The position numbers and the translations under genes are program-made. 64,000 bases of DNA from UBA652 sp964598235. GTDB lineage: Bacteria > Pseudomonadota > Gammaproteobacteria > Nitrosococcales > Methylophagaceae. The stretch lies in contig CAZRAY010000001.1 of the NCBI GenBank assembly GCA_964598235.1, positions 1-64,000 on the forward strand, given 5' to 3'. Below are positions 52,849 to 61,875 of the stretch, in pieces (within the stretch, counting starts at the first letter, position 1; every line of letters begins with the position of its first letter). The notes beneath the pieces were generated by a model. The model had not been told where the DNA came from. It did not search any database and worked only from the letters and a program-made list of their open reading frames with translations.

Positions 52849-54552
52849 TTATTCCTTTGTAATACGATTAAGCTCAATGATACTGAATTGTCCAGTAGCC
52901 ACTTTGTTTAGTCCAGATTCGCGCAAGTTTAACACGCCTTCTTTTGCTGCTTGTACTTCAAGATCAGAGGCCGAGCCACCCTTTAATATGATTTGACGCA
53001 TGGGTTCAGATATCGCCATAACTTGGTAAATACCAGTACGGCCCTTATACCCACCAACACATTTGTCACACCCTACCGCTTTGTAAACGGTCATGCCACT
53101 ATTAATTTGTGCTTGCGTAAAGCCTTCTGACAACAGAACCTCTGCAGGCAAATCATCGCTTTGCTTACAGTTACTACATAATTTTCGGCCAAGGCGCTGG
53201 GCAATAATAAGTGAAACAGCAGAGGCAATATTAAATGGCGCAACCCCCATATTAGCAAGGCGGGTAAGGGTTTGAGGCGCGTCATTAGTATGTAATGTGG
53301 ACAAAACAAGATGGCCTGTTTGCGCCGCTTTAATGGCGATCTCAGCAGTTTCGAGGTCGCGAATCTCACCGACCATGATAATATCGGGATCTTGCCGCAA
53401 GAAGGCGCGTAGTGCAGAGGCGAAATCAAGGCCGATATCTGGATGGACATTAACTTGGTTAATCCCTGGCAAGGTAATTTCAGCAGGATCTTCAGCTGTT
53501 GAAATATTACGATCTTCGGTATTCAAAATGCCCAGTGCGGTATAGAGGGATACAGTTTTACCACTCCCTGTGGGGCCTGTAATTAGGATCATGCCATAAG
53601 GCCTATGCATCACATCAAGAAAGATTTGCTTTTGTTTTTCCTCATAACCCAGCGCATCAATGCCTAATTTGGCCTGGGTGGCATCTAAGATCCGTAATAC
53701 AATTTTTTCACCAAATAGCGTGGGACAACTACTCACCCGAAAATCGATATTTTTAGTAGCAGATAATTTCATCCGCATACGACCGTCTTGAGGGACACGA
53801 CGTTCTGCAATATTAAGTCGAGCCAATACTTTTAGGCGTGCAGAAATACGACCAGCAAGCTCAATTGGCGCGGCAGACATTTCTTGCAATACACCATCAA
53901 TCCGCGAGCGTACACGATAAGTGGTTTCATAGGGCTCAAAATGGACATCGGAGGCGCCCATTTTGATCGCTCGAGACAGCATCTTATTGATAAAGCGTAC
54001 TACTGGAGTGTCATCTTCCTTGACCTCAGAAAGGTCCTCCATTTCCTTACCATCGGTATCTTCATATTCAAGGATGGTGTCAGCCATCCCGGCTAAAATT
54101 TCATTTTTATCGTCTAGCACTTGGTCGATAATGCGGGATAGTTTTGTTTCGTCAACGAGTACGCTGAATGTTTTTTGGTCTGAATGGAATTGAAATGCAT
54201 CCAGTGCTTGAATATTCATCGGATCAGATACGGCGACATAAAGCCGGGTGCCACGCTGAAATAAGGGAAGCGCATGATGTTGCAACACGAGCTTTTCAGG
54301 AATGTGTTCCGCGGCGACTAAATTGAGGTCCATTGCTGTTAAATCAAAGAGCGGGATGCCAAATTCTTGAGATAATACGGTAGCAAGTCGTTCACTTTCT
54401 AGAATGTGATGACTTACTAAGTAGGTAACAAGTGCAATACCTTCTTCCGTTGCAGCTTCTTGGGCTGTTGCAATAGCCTCAACATCGAGCAGGCCATCAT
54501 TAACGAGTCGACGAGCAACACCACTGAGTTGTTTTGTATTATTCAATGCCAT
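52849..54552 (-). CDS. pilB: Type IV pilus assembly ATPase PilB
   Basis: A 567-residue GspE-type ATPase that polymerises the pilus. It has an N-terminal GspE/PilB domain, the GASDVHFEPYE motif, Walker A ITGPTGSGKTVSLYTAL, DPAEITLPGINQVNVH, Walker B DIIMVGEIRDLETAEIA, the HTND His-box and a tetracysteine zinc site (CSNC and CDKC). It begins the minus-strand pilB-pilC-pilD-coaE-zapD-yacG operon. No pilA is next to it. Confidence 0.96.
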   Translation of the reverse strand: MALNNTKQLSGVARRLVNDGLLDVEAIATAQEAATEEGIALVTYLVSHHILESERLATVLSQEFGIPLFDLTAMDLNLVAAEHIPEKLVLQHHALPLFQRGTRLYVAVSDPMNIQALDAFQFHSDQKTFSVLVDETKLSRIIDQVLDDKNEILAGMADTILEYEDTDGKEMEDLSEVKEDDTPVVRFINKMLSRAIKMGASDVHFEPYETTYRVRSRIDGVLQEMSAAPIELAGRISARLKVLARLNIAERRVPQDGRMRMKLSATKNIDFRVSSCPTLFGEKIVLRILDATQAKLGIDALGYEEKQKQIFLDVMHRPYGMILITGPTGSGKTVSLYTALGILNTEDRNISTAEDPAEITLPGINQVNVHPDIGLDFASALRAFLRQDPDIIMVGEIRDLETAEIAIKAAQTGHLVLSTLHTNDAPQTLTRLANMGVAPFNIASAVSLIIAQRLGRKLCSNCKQSDDLPAEVLLSEGFTQAQINSGMTVYKAVGCDKCVGGYKGRTGIYQVMAISEPMRQIILKGGSASDLEVQAAKEGVLNLRESGLNKVATGQFSIIELNRITKE

Positions 54553-54689
54553 TGTCGGCGGTTCCCTAATTTGTTCTGTGAATTATCCCTAATAATAAGC
54601 TAAGTTAGCCTTAAAACGCCAGTGTTTTGTCAATGACTTATCAGGCCATTAACGTATATACTGTTACGGTAATGAATTAGAGGGAGTAT

Positions 54690-54836
54690 ATGATGCAGAA
54701 ATATCAGCGATATTTTCGGTGGGTGTGGGTGTTAGGGGGCCTTGCTTTATTGGCCGCATGCGGTCAAAAGGGTAACTTATACTTACCAGACAGCCAAGCA
54801 TCGGTGATTGAGCAGGTTCAGCAACAATATGGATGA
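54690..54836 (+). CDS. lptM: LPS assembly-associated small lipoprotein LptM (YifL)
   Basis: A 48-residue lipoprotein, too short for usual gene cut-offs. It reads MMQKYQRYFRWVWVLGG, then the lipobox LLAAC, then the LptM signature CGQKGNLYLPD. In E. coli LptM (YifL) binds LptD and helps its disulfide maturation. An AGGGAG site lies just before the ATG pair. It overlaps lysA by eight bases, and an lptM upstream of lysA-dapF is the common arrangement. Confidence 0.9.
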   Translation: MMQKYQRYFRWVWVLGGLALLAACGQKGNLYLPDSQASVIEQVQQQYG

Positions 54837-56079
54837 TTTTCAATATCAAGGCAATGCTTTGTATGCGGAGGCAACCCCCTTATCCGACATTGCAGCGCAA
54901 TATGGTACACCAACTTATGTATATTCACGCGCAACTTTAGAGCGCCATTGGCATGCATTTGATGATGCTTTTGCGGGCGTGTCACACAGTGTGTGTTATG
55001 CAGTGAAAGCCAATTCTAATTTGGCGGTATTGAATGTGTTGGCGCGTTTGGGTTCGGGTTTTGATATTGTGTCTGGCGGAGAATTGGCACGTGTTCTTGC
55101 GGCAGGCGGGCGAGCGGATAAAACAGTCTTCTCGGGTGTGGGTAAAACAGCGACAGAGATTACACAAGCGCTGACTGCAAAAGTGCGCTGTTTTAATGTG
55201 GAATCAATTCCGGAATTAGAGCGCATTAATACAGTTGCTGAAAGCATGGGCGTGTGCGCACCGATATCCATACGGGTTAACCCGGATGTTGATGCACAAA
55301 CACATCCTTATATTTCGACTGGCTTGAAAGAGAATAAGTTTGGAATTGCGATTGAGCAAGCTGAAGCTGTATATACACAAGCTCAAGAAATGTCACACCT
55401 TGAAATAAAAGGGATTGATTGTCATATTGGTTCTCAGTTAACCGCCGTGACCCCCTTTGTCGATGCTTTGCAACGTGTATTAATGTTGGTGGATAAATTG
55501 GCAGAACAGGGAATAATTTTAACGCACCTCGATATTGGTGGTGGTTTGGGGATTACTTATGACGATGAAACTCCGCCTAGCCCGGCTGAATATGCGGCGG
55601 CGTTACACCCCTTATTAGCCGGGAGAAATTTGGAAATATTGCTAGAACCTGGTCGGGCAATTGCAGGAAATGCGGGGGTATTGCTTACCCGTGTGGAATA
55701 TTTGAAATCAACCGAAGATCGAAATTTTTCGATTGTAGATGCGGCGATGAACGATTTATTGCGCCCTGCCTTATACCAATCTTGGCAGGCCATTATTGAG
55801 GTTGAGAAAAGGTCCAATATTGCGGAGCAAGAATACGATATTGTAGGACCTATTTGTGAGACAGGTGATTTTTTAGGTAAAGCGCGAACTTTGGCCATTG
55901 AAGCGGGCGATTTATTGGCGATTCGCTCGGCCGGGGCATATGGGTTTACGATGAGTTCTAATTATAATTCGCGACCACGGGCAGCGGAAGTCATGGTGGA
56001 TGGAGATCAGCACGCGGTTGTACGAGAAAGAGAAACAATCTCATCATTGTTCGAGAATGAGGCGATATTGTCGGAATAG
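54829..56079 (+). CDS. lysA: Diaminopimelate decarboxylase LysA
   Basis: A 416-residue fold-type III PLP enzyme. PLP lysine is Lys60 in VCYAVKANSNLAVL. GSGFDIVSGGEL, KFGIAIEQAEAVY, the HIGSQLTAVTPF and LEPGRAIAGNAGVLLTRVEY motifs are standard, and the substrate cysteine is in GPICETGDFL. It decarboxylates meso-DAP to lysine. The ATG at 54829 is preferred over an in-frame TTG at 54808 in lptM. Confidence 0.96.
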   Translation: MDDFQYQGNALYAEATPLSDIAAQYGTPTYVYSRATLERHWHAFDDAFAGVSHSVCYAVKANSNLAVLNVLARLGSGFDIVSGGELARVLAAGGRADKTVFSGVGKTATEITQALTAKVRCFNVESIPELERINTVAESMGVCAPISIRVNPDVDAQTHPYISTGLKENKFGIAIEQAEAVYTQAQEMSHLEIKGIDCHIGSQLTAVTPFVDALQRVLMLVDKLAEQGIILTHLDIGGGLGITYDDETPPSPAEYAAALHPLLAGRNLEILLEPGRAIAGNAGVLLTRVEYLKSTEDRNFSIVDAAMNDLLRPALYQSWQAIIEVEKRSNIAEQEYDIVGPICETGDFLGKARTLAIEAGDLLAIRSAGAYGFTMSSNYNSRPRAAEVMVDGDQHAVVRERETISSLFENEAILSE

Positions 56080-56082
56080 AAA

Positions 56083-56925
56083 ATGACACTAAAATTCACT
56101 AAAATGCACGGATTAGGCAATGACTTTGTCGTGATTGATGCGATTAATCAAACCATCGATTTAACGGAGGAACAGATTCGTGCGATTGCGGATAGACGTT
56201 TTGGAGTGGGCTGTGATCAGTTATTATTGGTTGAGCAATCCCAGAACCCGGCTGTCGATTTTCGATATCGCATTTTTAATGCAGATGGTGGCGAGGTGGC
56301 GCAATGTGGGAATGGTGTGCGTTGTTTTGCGCGGTTTGTGATTGATAAAGGACTAACAGATAAAACAACGATTGCCGTTGAAACAAACTCGGGGATTGTT
56401 TATCCCACGGTTGCAGGAAAACTAATTCGTGTTGACATGGGGCGACCACAATTTTCACCTGAAGCACTTCCCATGTTAGCGGAGAGGGAAACCAATCATT
56501 ATGCGCTAACCCTGGAAAGTGGCGTCGTAGAAATCGGTGCTGTCTCAATGGGGAATCCGCATGCGGTATTGCGGGTAGATGATATTGATGATGCAGCAGC
56601 CTTAAGTATGGGACCCATGATAGAAGGTCATGATATTTTCCCGGAGCGAGTTAATGCGGGGTTTATGCAGATTATAAATCGGAATGAAATTCGTTTGCGC
56701 GTATACGAACGTGGTGTAGGTGAAACATTGGCGTGCGGTACGGGTGCTTGTGCAGCAGTCGCCGTTGGTATTAGAAATGGTTGGTTAGCATCGCGTGTGA
56801 GCGTTACACTGGCAGGCGGAATATTAGAGATAGAGTGGGCGGGTGAAGGCGAACCGGTGTGGATGATAGGTCCTGCTGAGCATGTATTTGATGGGGAGAT
56901 AGAATGGACGAAAATCAATTCATAA
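56083..56925 (+). CDS. dapF: Diaminopimelate epimerase DapF
   Basis: A 280-residue two-domain epimerase. The N-terminal catalytic cysteine is in NADGGEVAQCGNGVRCFARF, the second in ETLACGTGACAAVAVG, and MHGLGNDFVVIDA opens the protein. It interconverts LL- and meso-DAP for lysine and peptidoglycan. It follows lysA after three bases and overlaps the DUF484 gene. Confidence 0.97.
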   Translation: MTLKFTKMHGLGNDFVVIDAINQTIDLTEEQIRAIADRRFGVGCDQLLLVEQSQNPAVDFRYRIFNADGGEVAQCGNGVRCFARFVIDKGLTDKTTIAVETNSGIVYPTVAGKLIRVDMGRPQFSPEALPMLAERETNHYALTLESGVVEIGAVSMGNPHAVLRVDDIDDAAALSMGPMIEGHDIFPERVNAGFMQIINRNEIRLRVYERGVGETLACGTGACAAVAVGIRNGWLASRVSVTLAGGILEIEWAGEGEPVWMIGPAEHVFDGEIEWTKINS

Positions 56926-57605
56926 CGGTAGAGCAAGTGGCGGATTATTTAACCACACATGCAGACTTTTTTGATCAGCATCCGAATTTACTCGAGCAAT
57001 TTTCATCAGAGACCGTGCCGGAAGGTACCATTTCATTTAGTCAGCGACAAATCGAACGTTTACGGCAGAAAAATAAGGCATTACAAACACAATTGAATGC
57101 ATTGATGGATGTGGGTGAAACCAATAGCGATTTACAAACAAGGGTACATTTTTTATGCCTTGAATTAATGGATGCTAGAACGATTGATAAAATTGTACCT
57201 ATCTTATCCAAGCAATTACGAATTGAGTTTGGGGCGGACGAAGTGGCCTTACGTTTATTCTATCAGGGTGAAAATCCAGCCGTTTTGCCACCGTTGACCG
57301 ATAATGTGCAGCAGCTCTCAATGGATGCGTTGAACTTAGCAGCCTTTTCCAATTTAATTGAACATGGGGAACCGCTTTGTGGCCGATTAACGGATGTTCA
57401 GAAAAATGTATTATTTGGCGATAAGGCCGTTCGAGTGCAGTCAGCAGGTTGTGTCTCTTTAGGATCACCAACATTGGGTATGCTGGCGATAGGGAGTTAT
57501 GATGAAAATCGCTTTCATGCGGAGATGGGAACGGTTTATTTATCCTTTCTGGGTGACATTTTAGCGCGCCTACTGCAGCCGTATACAACCCGAAGCTATG
57601 GTTGA
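56904..57605 (+). CDS. DUF484 family protein (YigA-like)
   Basis: A 233-residue cytoplasmic protein that starts VEQVADYLTTHADFFDQHPN, the DUF484 signature, then has a coiled-coil-like helix (SQRQIERLRQKNKALQTQLN) and a GAF-like domain. Its function is unknown. The conserved place between dapF and xerC is the best clue to identity. It overlaps xerC by eight bases. Confidence 0.9.
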   Translation: MDENQFITVEQVADYLTTHADFFDQHPNLLEQFSSETVPEGTISFSQRQIERLRQKNKALQTQLNALMDVGETNSDLQTRVHFLCLELMDARTIDKIVPILSKQLRIEFGADEVALRLFYQGENPAVLPPLTDNVQQLSMDALNLAAFSNLIEHGEPLCGRLTDVQKNVLFGDKAVRVQSAGCVSLGSPTLGMLAIGSYDENRFHAEMGTVYLSFLGDILARLLQPYTTRSYG

Positions 57606-58500
57606 TTTACAAGACAATGTAGATGACTTTCTGCAATATCTAACACAAGAACGCCGCTTGTCACCCCATACGATTAATAACTATCGGCGCGACCTTAAGC
57701 GATTCACCGCTTTTTGCGAAGAGAAAAATATTATGGCTTGGAATACCATTAAAAGCCCACATATCCGTCAATTTATGGCGCAATGCCATCAACAAGGATT
57801 AGGTGGACGGTCTATCCAACGTCTTTTGTCTACGTTACGCTCATTTTATGGTTACCTGATTCGAACAGGCTTAGCAACGATGAATCCTGCACAATCAGTT
57901 CAAGCGCCTAAGGCACAACAACGATTGCCGGCCACACTGGATGTTGATCAAATGAACAGCTTATTGGCTTATGATGAGACTGACTGGCGTGGTTATCGTG
58001 ATAAAGCGATGATGGAATTACTCTATTCTTCTGGTTTACGCTTGGCGGAATTAGCAAGTCTCGATCATGGCGATATTGATATGGCAGATGGGATGGTCAA
58101 GGTGACAGGGAAAGGCAATAAACAACGGATCGTCCCTGTGGGTGATAAGGCGCTCACGGCATTAAAACGATGGAAACTACATCGAGATGCTTTGGGTTTT
58201 GAGGCGCAGACAGCGCTATTCATCAGCCAAAAAGGCAACCGTCTTGGTATGCGTGCCATACAAAAACGCTTGCAACATTGGGGTAAACAGCAAGGTGTGT
58301 CTGAGCAAGTTCATCCACATCGCTTGCGGCATGCGTTTGCTTCTCATGTATTAGAATCGAGTGGTGATTTGCGTGCAGTGCAAGAACTGTTAGGTCATGC
58401 GGATATTAGTACGACGCAAATCTATACCCATGTTGATTTTCAGCAATTGGCAAAGGTCTATGATGCAGCGCATCCAAGAGCACGGAAAAAACAAACGTAA
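57598..58500 (+). CDS. xerC: Tyrosine recombinase XerC
   Basis: A 300-residue tyrosine recombinase. The N-terminal SAM-like core-binding domain includes LSPHTINNYRRDLKRFTAF. The catalytic residues are Arg in SSGLRLAELASL, Lys in KVTGKGNKQRIVP, HPHRLRHAFASH, LGHADISTTQIYTHV with the nucleophile Tyr. With XerD it resolves chromosome dimers at dif. Its fixed position after dapF-DUF484 shows it is the housekeeping enzyme, not a mobile-element integrase. Confidence 0.96.
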   Translation: MVDLQDNVDDFLQYLTQERRLSPHTINNYRRDLKRFTAFCEEKNIMAWNTIKSPHIRQFMAQCHQQGLGGRSIQRLLSTLRSFYGYLIRTGLATMNPAQSVQAPKAQQRLPATLDVDQMNSLLAYDETDWRGYRDKAMMELLYSSGLRLAELASLDHGDIDMADGMVKVTGKGNKQRIVPVGDKALTALKRWKLHRDALGFEAQTALFISQKGNRLGMRAIQKRLQHWGKQQGVSEQVHPHRLRHAFASHVLESSGDLRAVQELLGHADISTTQIYTHVDFQQLAKVYDAAHPRARKKQT

Positions 58501-58549
58501 TCTGTTAGTCTAGCTAAAAATAAAATAAAATAATGAACATGGACAAAAA

Positions 58550-59842
58550 ATGTATCAAAAGCAAATAATAATAACAGTGTTTTTAACCCTATTTTATGTT
58601 CAGCAAAGTATCGCAGGTGGATTCAGAGTGCCCGAATCTTCAGTGGAAGGCATTGCGCTTTCTAATGCCTTGGTTGCCAATCCGACACTAACAGATGCCT
58701 TTACCTATAACTATGCGGTGATGGGGTTCCATGAAGGAATCACCCTTTCACTAGGCGGTATGGGAATTATCACGGATTCAAGTGTCACGCCGTCAGCACC
58801 GAATGCAGCAATAGGGCGTGTGGATAATGAATCAGACGATGCACTTTTGCCTTCGCTTTATTTTATGCAGCAGATTAATCACAGATGGTCATGGGGTGTG
58901 CAAGTGGGGGTGCCGTTTGGTTTGGAAACAGCTTGGCCTATGAATACCTTCTCGCATTTCGACACCGCGGATACGATCCTAGGAACGGGCGGTAGCATTG
59001 CAGGGCTTCATCCAACAGGTAGCGATTTACAATTATTTAATATCTCGCCCAGTATTGGCTTGAAGCTTAATGAGCATCTTAGTCTTGCCGCTGGTTTGGA
59101 TCATTACACAGTTAAGTCTGTCGAAGTGAATCAGATCGGGTCACAATTAAAGGGCGACGGCGATGAGCTTGGCTGGAATATCAGCATGATGTATCGCGCC
59201 GGAGATTGGACATGGGGCGCTAGTTTCCATTCGGAAACAGCAATAGATATTGATGGTGATGTAGATATTGCTGGATTAGGAGAGGTACCCAGCCGTGCCA
59301 CATTAACCTTGCCTTATCGCTTCCAAGCGGGCGGCCATTACCAGTTTTCTGAAAAATGGGCTGCGGAACTTGATATTGAGCGAACGGGGTGGCATGCACA
59401 CGATCAAACCGTGTTGTATGCGAAAGGCGGTAGCATTATTCCCGAGGATACAATTTTATCCGCCACCACAAATGATTGGAAAGACACCACAAATGTCAGG
59501 TTAGGACTCACTTGGCAGCTAAACTCACAAACAGCACTGTTGTTTGGAGCAGGTTATTCAGAAACGCCAATTCCAAAACATCATTTTGATGCTACCATTG
59601 CAGGGAATGATACCTATATGTTGAGTGTGGGCATGACTAGGGAATTAAATAAAGGCTGGGCCGTTAAGCTTGGCTATCAATATGCTTGGATCAAAGATAG
59701 ACGAGTGACGGGGCGTGATTATATCGGCCAAGTCGCGGGTAGCGCTGGTGCGAATGTTGATCCCAATGGCAGCGATCTGTATAACGGAAAATATAACGGC
59801 GCGGCACATATGTTTGGCATCGGCATAACGAAAACTTTCTAA
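58550..59842 (+). CDS. OmpP1/FadL-family outer membrane transporter
   Basis: A 430-residue protein with a signal peptide (TVFLTLFYVQQSIA-GGF) and a FadL-type beta barrel: an N-terminal hatch segment GGFRVPESSVEGIALSNALV, alternating strands such as WSWGVQVGVPFGLETAW and the C-terminal aromatic end GIGITKTF. FadL proteins take up long-chain fatty acids and other hydrophobic compounds such as hydrocarbons and aromatics. Its stop (TAA) overlaps the ATG of the sensor kinase by one base (TAATG), so the two are translated together. The substrate is unknown. Confidence 0.88.
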   Translation: MYQKQIIITVFLTLFYVQQSIAGGFRVPESSVEGIALSNALVANPTLTDAFTYNYAVMGFHEGITLSLGGMGIITDSSVTPSAPNAAIGRVDNESDDALLPSLYFMQQINHRWSWGVQVGVPFGLETAWPMNTFSHFDTADTILGTGGSIAGLHPTGSDLQLFNISPSIGLKLNEHLSLAAGLDHYTVKSVEVNQIGSQLKGDGDELGWNISMMYRAGDWTWGASFHSETAIDIDGDVDIAGLGEVPSRATLTLPYRFQAGGHYQFSEKWAAELDIERTGWHAHDQTVLYAKGGSIIPEDTILSATTNDWKDTTNVRLGLTWQLNSQTALLFGAGYSETPIPKHHFDATIAGNDTYMLSVGMTRELNKGWAVKLGYQYAWIKDRRVTGRDYIGQVAGSAGANVDPNGSDLYNGKYNGAAHMFGIGITKTF

Positions 59843-61737
59843 TGCAGGATAAGCCTTTTTTTAGACTGCTTTTGCTGTTCGCCGTCATATTTTTGACGGC
59901 ATGTTCTGATAACCGGGATATCATCGGAACAGGTCTTGATATCACACCGCAATTTTCCTCAATTGAATTAAATGAAGCCGAATTGAATGCAAGATTGTTG
60001 TTGGACGGCGCCCAATCAGCTGATTTTGTACAACCACCCGAAAAACATTTATTTGGGGATACAGACAAAATATATTGGTATAAAGCCAGCTTACCAAAAA
60101 CAGTTTTTCCAGACAACGGAGAGGCAGAAGCCTATCTATTAGAAATCCCCTATCCCTTATTAGATAAAGTGAATATTTGGTTTCGGGGGGCGGATAAGCA
60201 ACTACAACATTATCAGGCGGGCACACAATATCCTTTTGTAGAACGAGAGATAAAGGATGTGAATTTCACCTTCCCCGTGCCTGCGCTATCAGATGATGAT
60301 CCACTTGAAGTCATTTTTTCGGTGAATACAAATTCCTTGCTAACCGTTGCTGTTTTTGCGTGGGAGAAATCACATTGGCAGGCGCAGCAACAAAATCTGA
60401 AAATGTGGCATGGTTTTTTATTCGGTAGTATCGCGATACTCATTTTCTATAATCTGTTTTTATCTCTCTCTTTAAAAGACACCAGTTACCTTTATTACAT
60501 TTTGTATCTCATTGGTCTTGGGATGATTAATGCCATTAATGCAGGGATTGGCGAGCAATACCTTTGGCCAGACACACCAGGGATCAGCACACGTTCCTTG
60601 TTAAGCGTCATCGCGGCCACAACGATATTTGGACTGTTATTCGTCAATCGATTTCTAGATGTGCGGCAGCATTTTCCAAGACTTTGGATAGCATCAGTTG
60701 TTGTGATGATAATGGTTGTTCCTCCCGCTATTCCTGAATTATTAGGGTATTTGGATATGGGGGTAATAAACGGTATTTTATCGGGCATTGTATTATTGCT
60801 GACTAATATTGCGATGATTTATTATTTCGCGGTGGCCATTGCATCTTATCGGAAAGGTATTAAACAAGCTCGATTCGTTATTGTCGCCTTTTCCACCTTT
60901 GCATTTGGTTATTATTGGTATCAGGTTTTTGTATATCAGGGTGCCGCCCCCAGTATGCTCATTATGCATATGTTGGAAATAGGCATGGTTATTGAGGGCT
61001 TATTGTTATCATTTGCGTTAGCAGACAGGTTTAACTTGCTGACCCAAGAAAAAGAACAAATTGAAAAAGAAACCTTAAATACGCAATTATCATTCTCCAA
61101 ACGATTGATTCAGGCACAGGAGGCGGAACGGGAAGTGTTTTCTAACACCATGCATGATTCAATTGGCCATGGTCTTTTAGTGTTAAAGCAGAATTTGGAG
61201 AAAATTACGAATGGTTGTCAGCCCGATAGAAGCAATGCAGAACAGGTGGCACACTTTGCCGCAGTGTGTGAACAAGCAAATTATTGTGCCGAGTTATTAG
61301 ATGATGTGCGCCATATGTCGCATGATTTACATCCCCACTTATTAAAACGTTTAGGGTTGAAAACAGCAATTGAATCAACGTTAGAGCGTGCTTTTTCTTC
61401 TCAGGATATTGAATGGCAAGCAGATGTTGATGATTTACCCAATAACTTTGAAGCCGAGCGTGAAATTACGGTTTATCGCGTTATTCAAGAAGTGTTGAAT
61501 AATATTCTCAAGCATGCGGATGCTTCTGAGGTGATGTTGTCATTACATGTTAAGAAAAATGAGATTATTGTGGATATCAAGGATGATGGGCAAGGGTTTG
61601 AGGTAAAAAGAGAGGCGGATGATTATTTTGGAATAAATACGATGAAAGGCAGGATCGCTTTGTTTGGTGGTTGGTTTAGAATTAATTCACATCCACATTC
61701 AGGCACCCATGTGGCATTTTGCATACCAATAAACTAA
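59842..61737 (+). CDS. 7TMR-DISM sensor histidine kinase with lipoprotein-type signal
   Basis: A 631-residue kinase. N-terminal lipobox LTAC places Cys21 at the cleavage point. A periplasmic domain of about 165 residues follows (7TMR-DISMED2-like: YWYKASLP, then LLEIPYPLLDKVNIWF). Seven membrane helices lie at about 190-395 (HGFLFGSIAILIFYNLFLSL first), then a coiled coil. The HisKA_3 domain has His438 in NTMHDSIGHGLLVL. The HATPase has VIQEVLNNILKHADAS and DIKDDGQGFEV. It phosphorylates, by inference, the LuxR-type regulator at 61876. Overlap with the FadL gene implies sensing linked to its substrate. Confidence 0.88.
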   Translation: MQDKPFFRLLLLFAVIFLTACSDNRDIIGTGLDITPQFSSIELNEAELNARLLLDGAQSADFVQPPEKHLFGDTDKIYWYKASLPKTVFPDNGEAEAYLLEIPYPLLDKVNIWFRGADKQLQHYQAGTQYPFVEREIKDVNFTFPVPALSDDDPLEVIFSVNTNSLLTVAVFAWEKSHWQAQQQNLKMWHGFLFGSIAILIFYNLFLSLSLKDTSYLYYILYLIGLGMINAINAGIGEQYLWPDTPGISTRSLLSVIAATTIFGLLFVNRFLDVRQHFPRLWIASVVVMIMVVPPAIPELLGYLDMGVINGILSGIVLLLTNIAMIYYFAVAIASYRKGIKQARFVIVAFSTFAFGYYWYQVFVYQGAAPSMLIMHMLEIGMVIEGLLLSFALADRFNLLTQEKEQIEKETLNTQLSFSKRLIQAQEAEREVFSNTMHDSIGHGLLVLKQNLEKITNGCQPDRSNAEQVAHFAAVCEQANYCAELLDDVRHMSHDLHPHLLKRLGLKTAIESTLERAFSSQDIEWQADVDDLPNNFEAEREITVYRVIQEVLNNILKHADASEVMLSLHVKKNEIIVDIKDDGQGFEVKREADDYFGINTMKGRIALFGGWFRINSHPHSGTHVAFCIPIN

Positions 61738-61783
61738 GTGAAACCTTACTCGAGAATATTTTTGCCTATAGCAAAAAAGACAC

Positions 61784-61837
61784 TCCGCATTAAGCGCCCT
61801 ACGTATAAGTACGTATTTTTCTAAGTATTAATGCGGA
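61784..61837. promoter_or_regulatory. Inverted repeat with TACGTAT direct repeats before the response regulator gene
   Basis: TCCGCATTAA (61784-61793) and TTAATGCGGA (61828-61837) are perfect inverted repeats 34 bases apart. Between them TACGTAT occurs at 61800-61806 and 61810-61816, 10 bases (one helical turn) apart, and TAAGTAT (one mismatch) at 61822-61828. This resembles a NarL/LuxR-type regulator binding site, so autoregulation of the regulator gene is likely. The outer arms could also form a terminator-like stem, but no T run follows. Confidence 0.55.
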
Positions 61838-61875
61838 TTGAAGCGCGACCGATTTCCCGATAGACTACTGAGAGT

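Noticed and set aside
57598..58500. Tyrosine recombinase as a sign of an integrated element
   Set aside because: Its fixed place after dapF and the DUF484 gene and its full XerC match show it is the chromosomal dimer-resolution enzyme.
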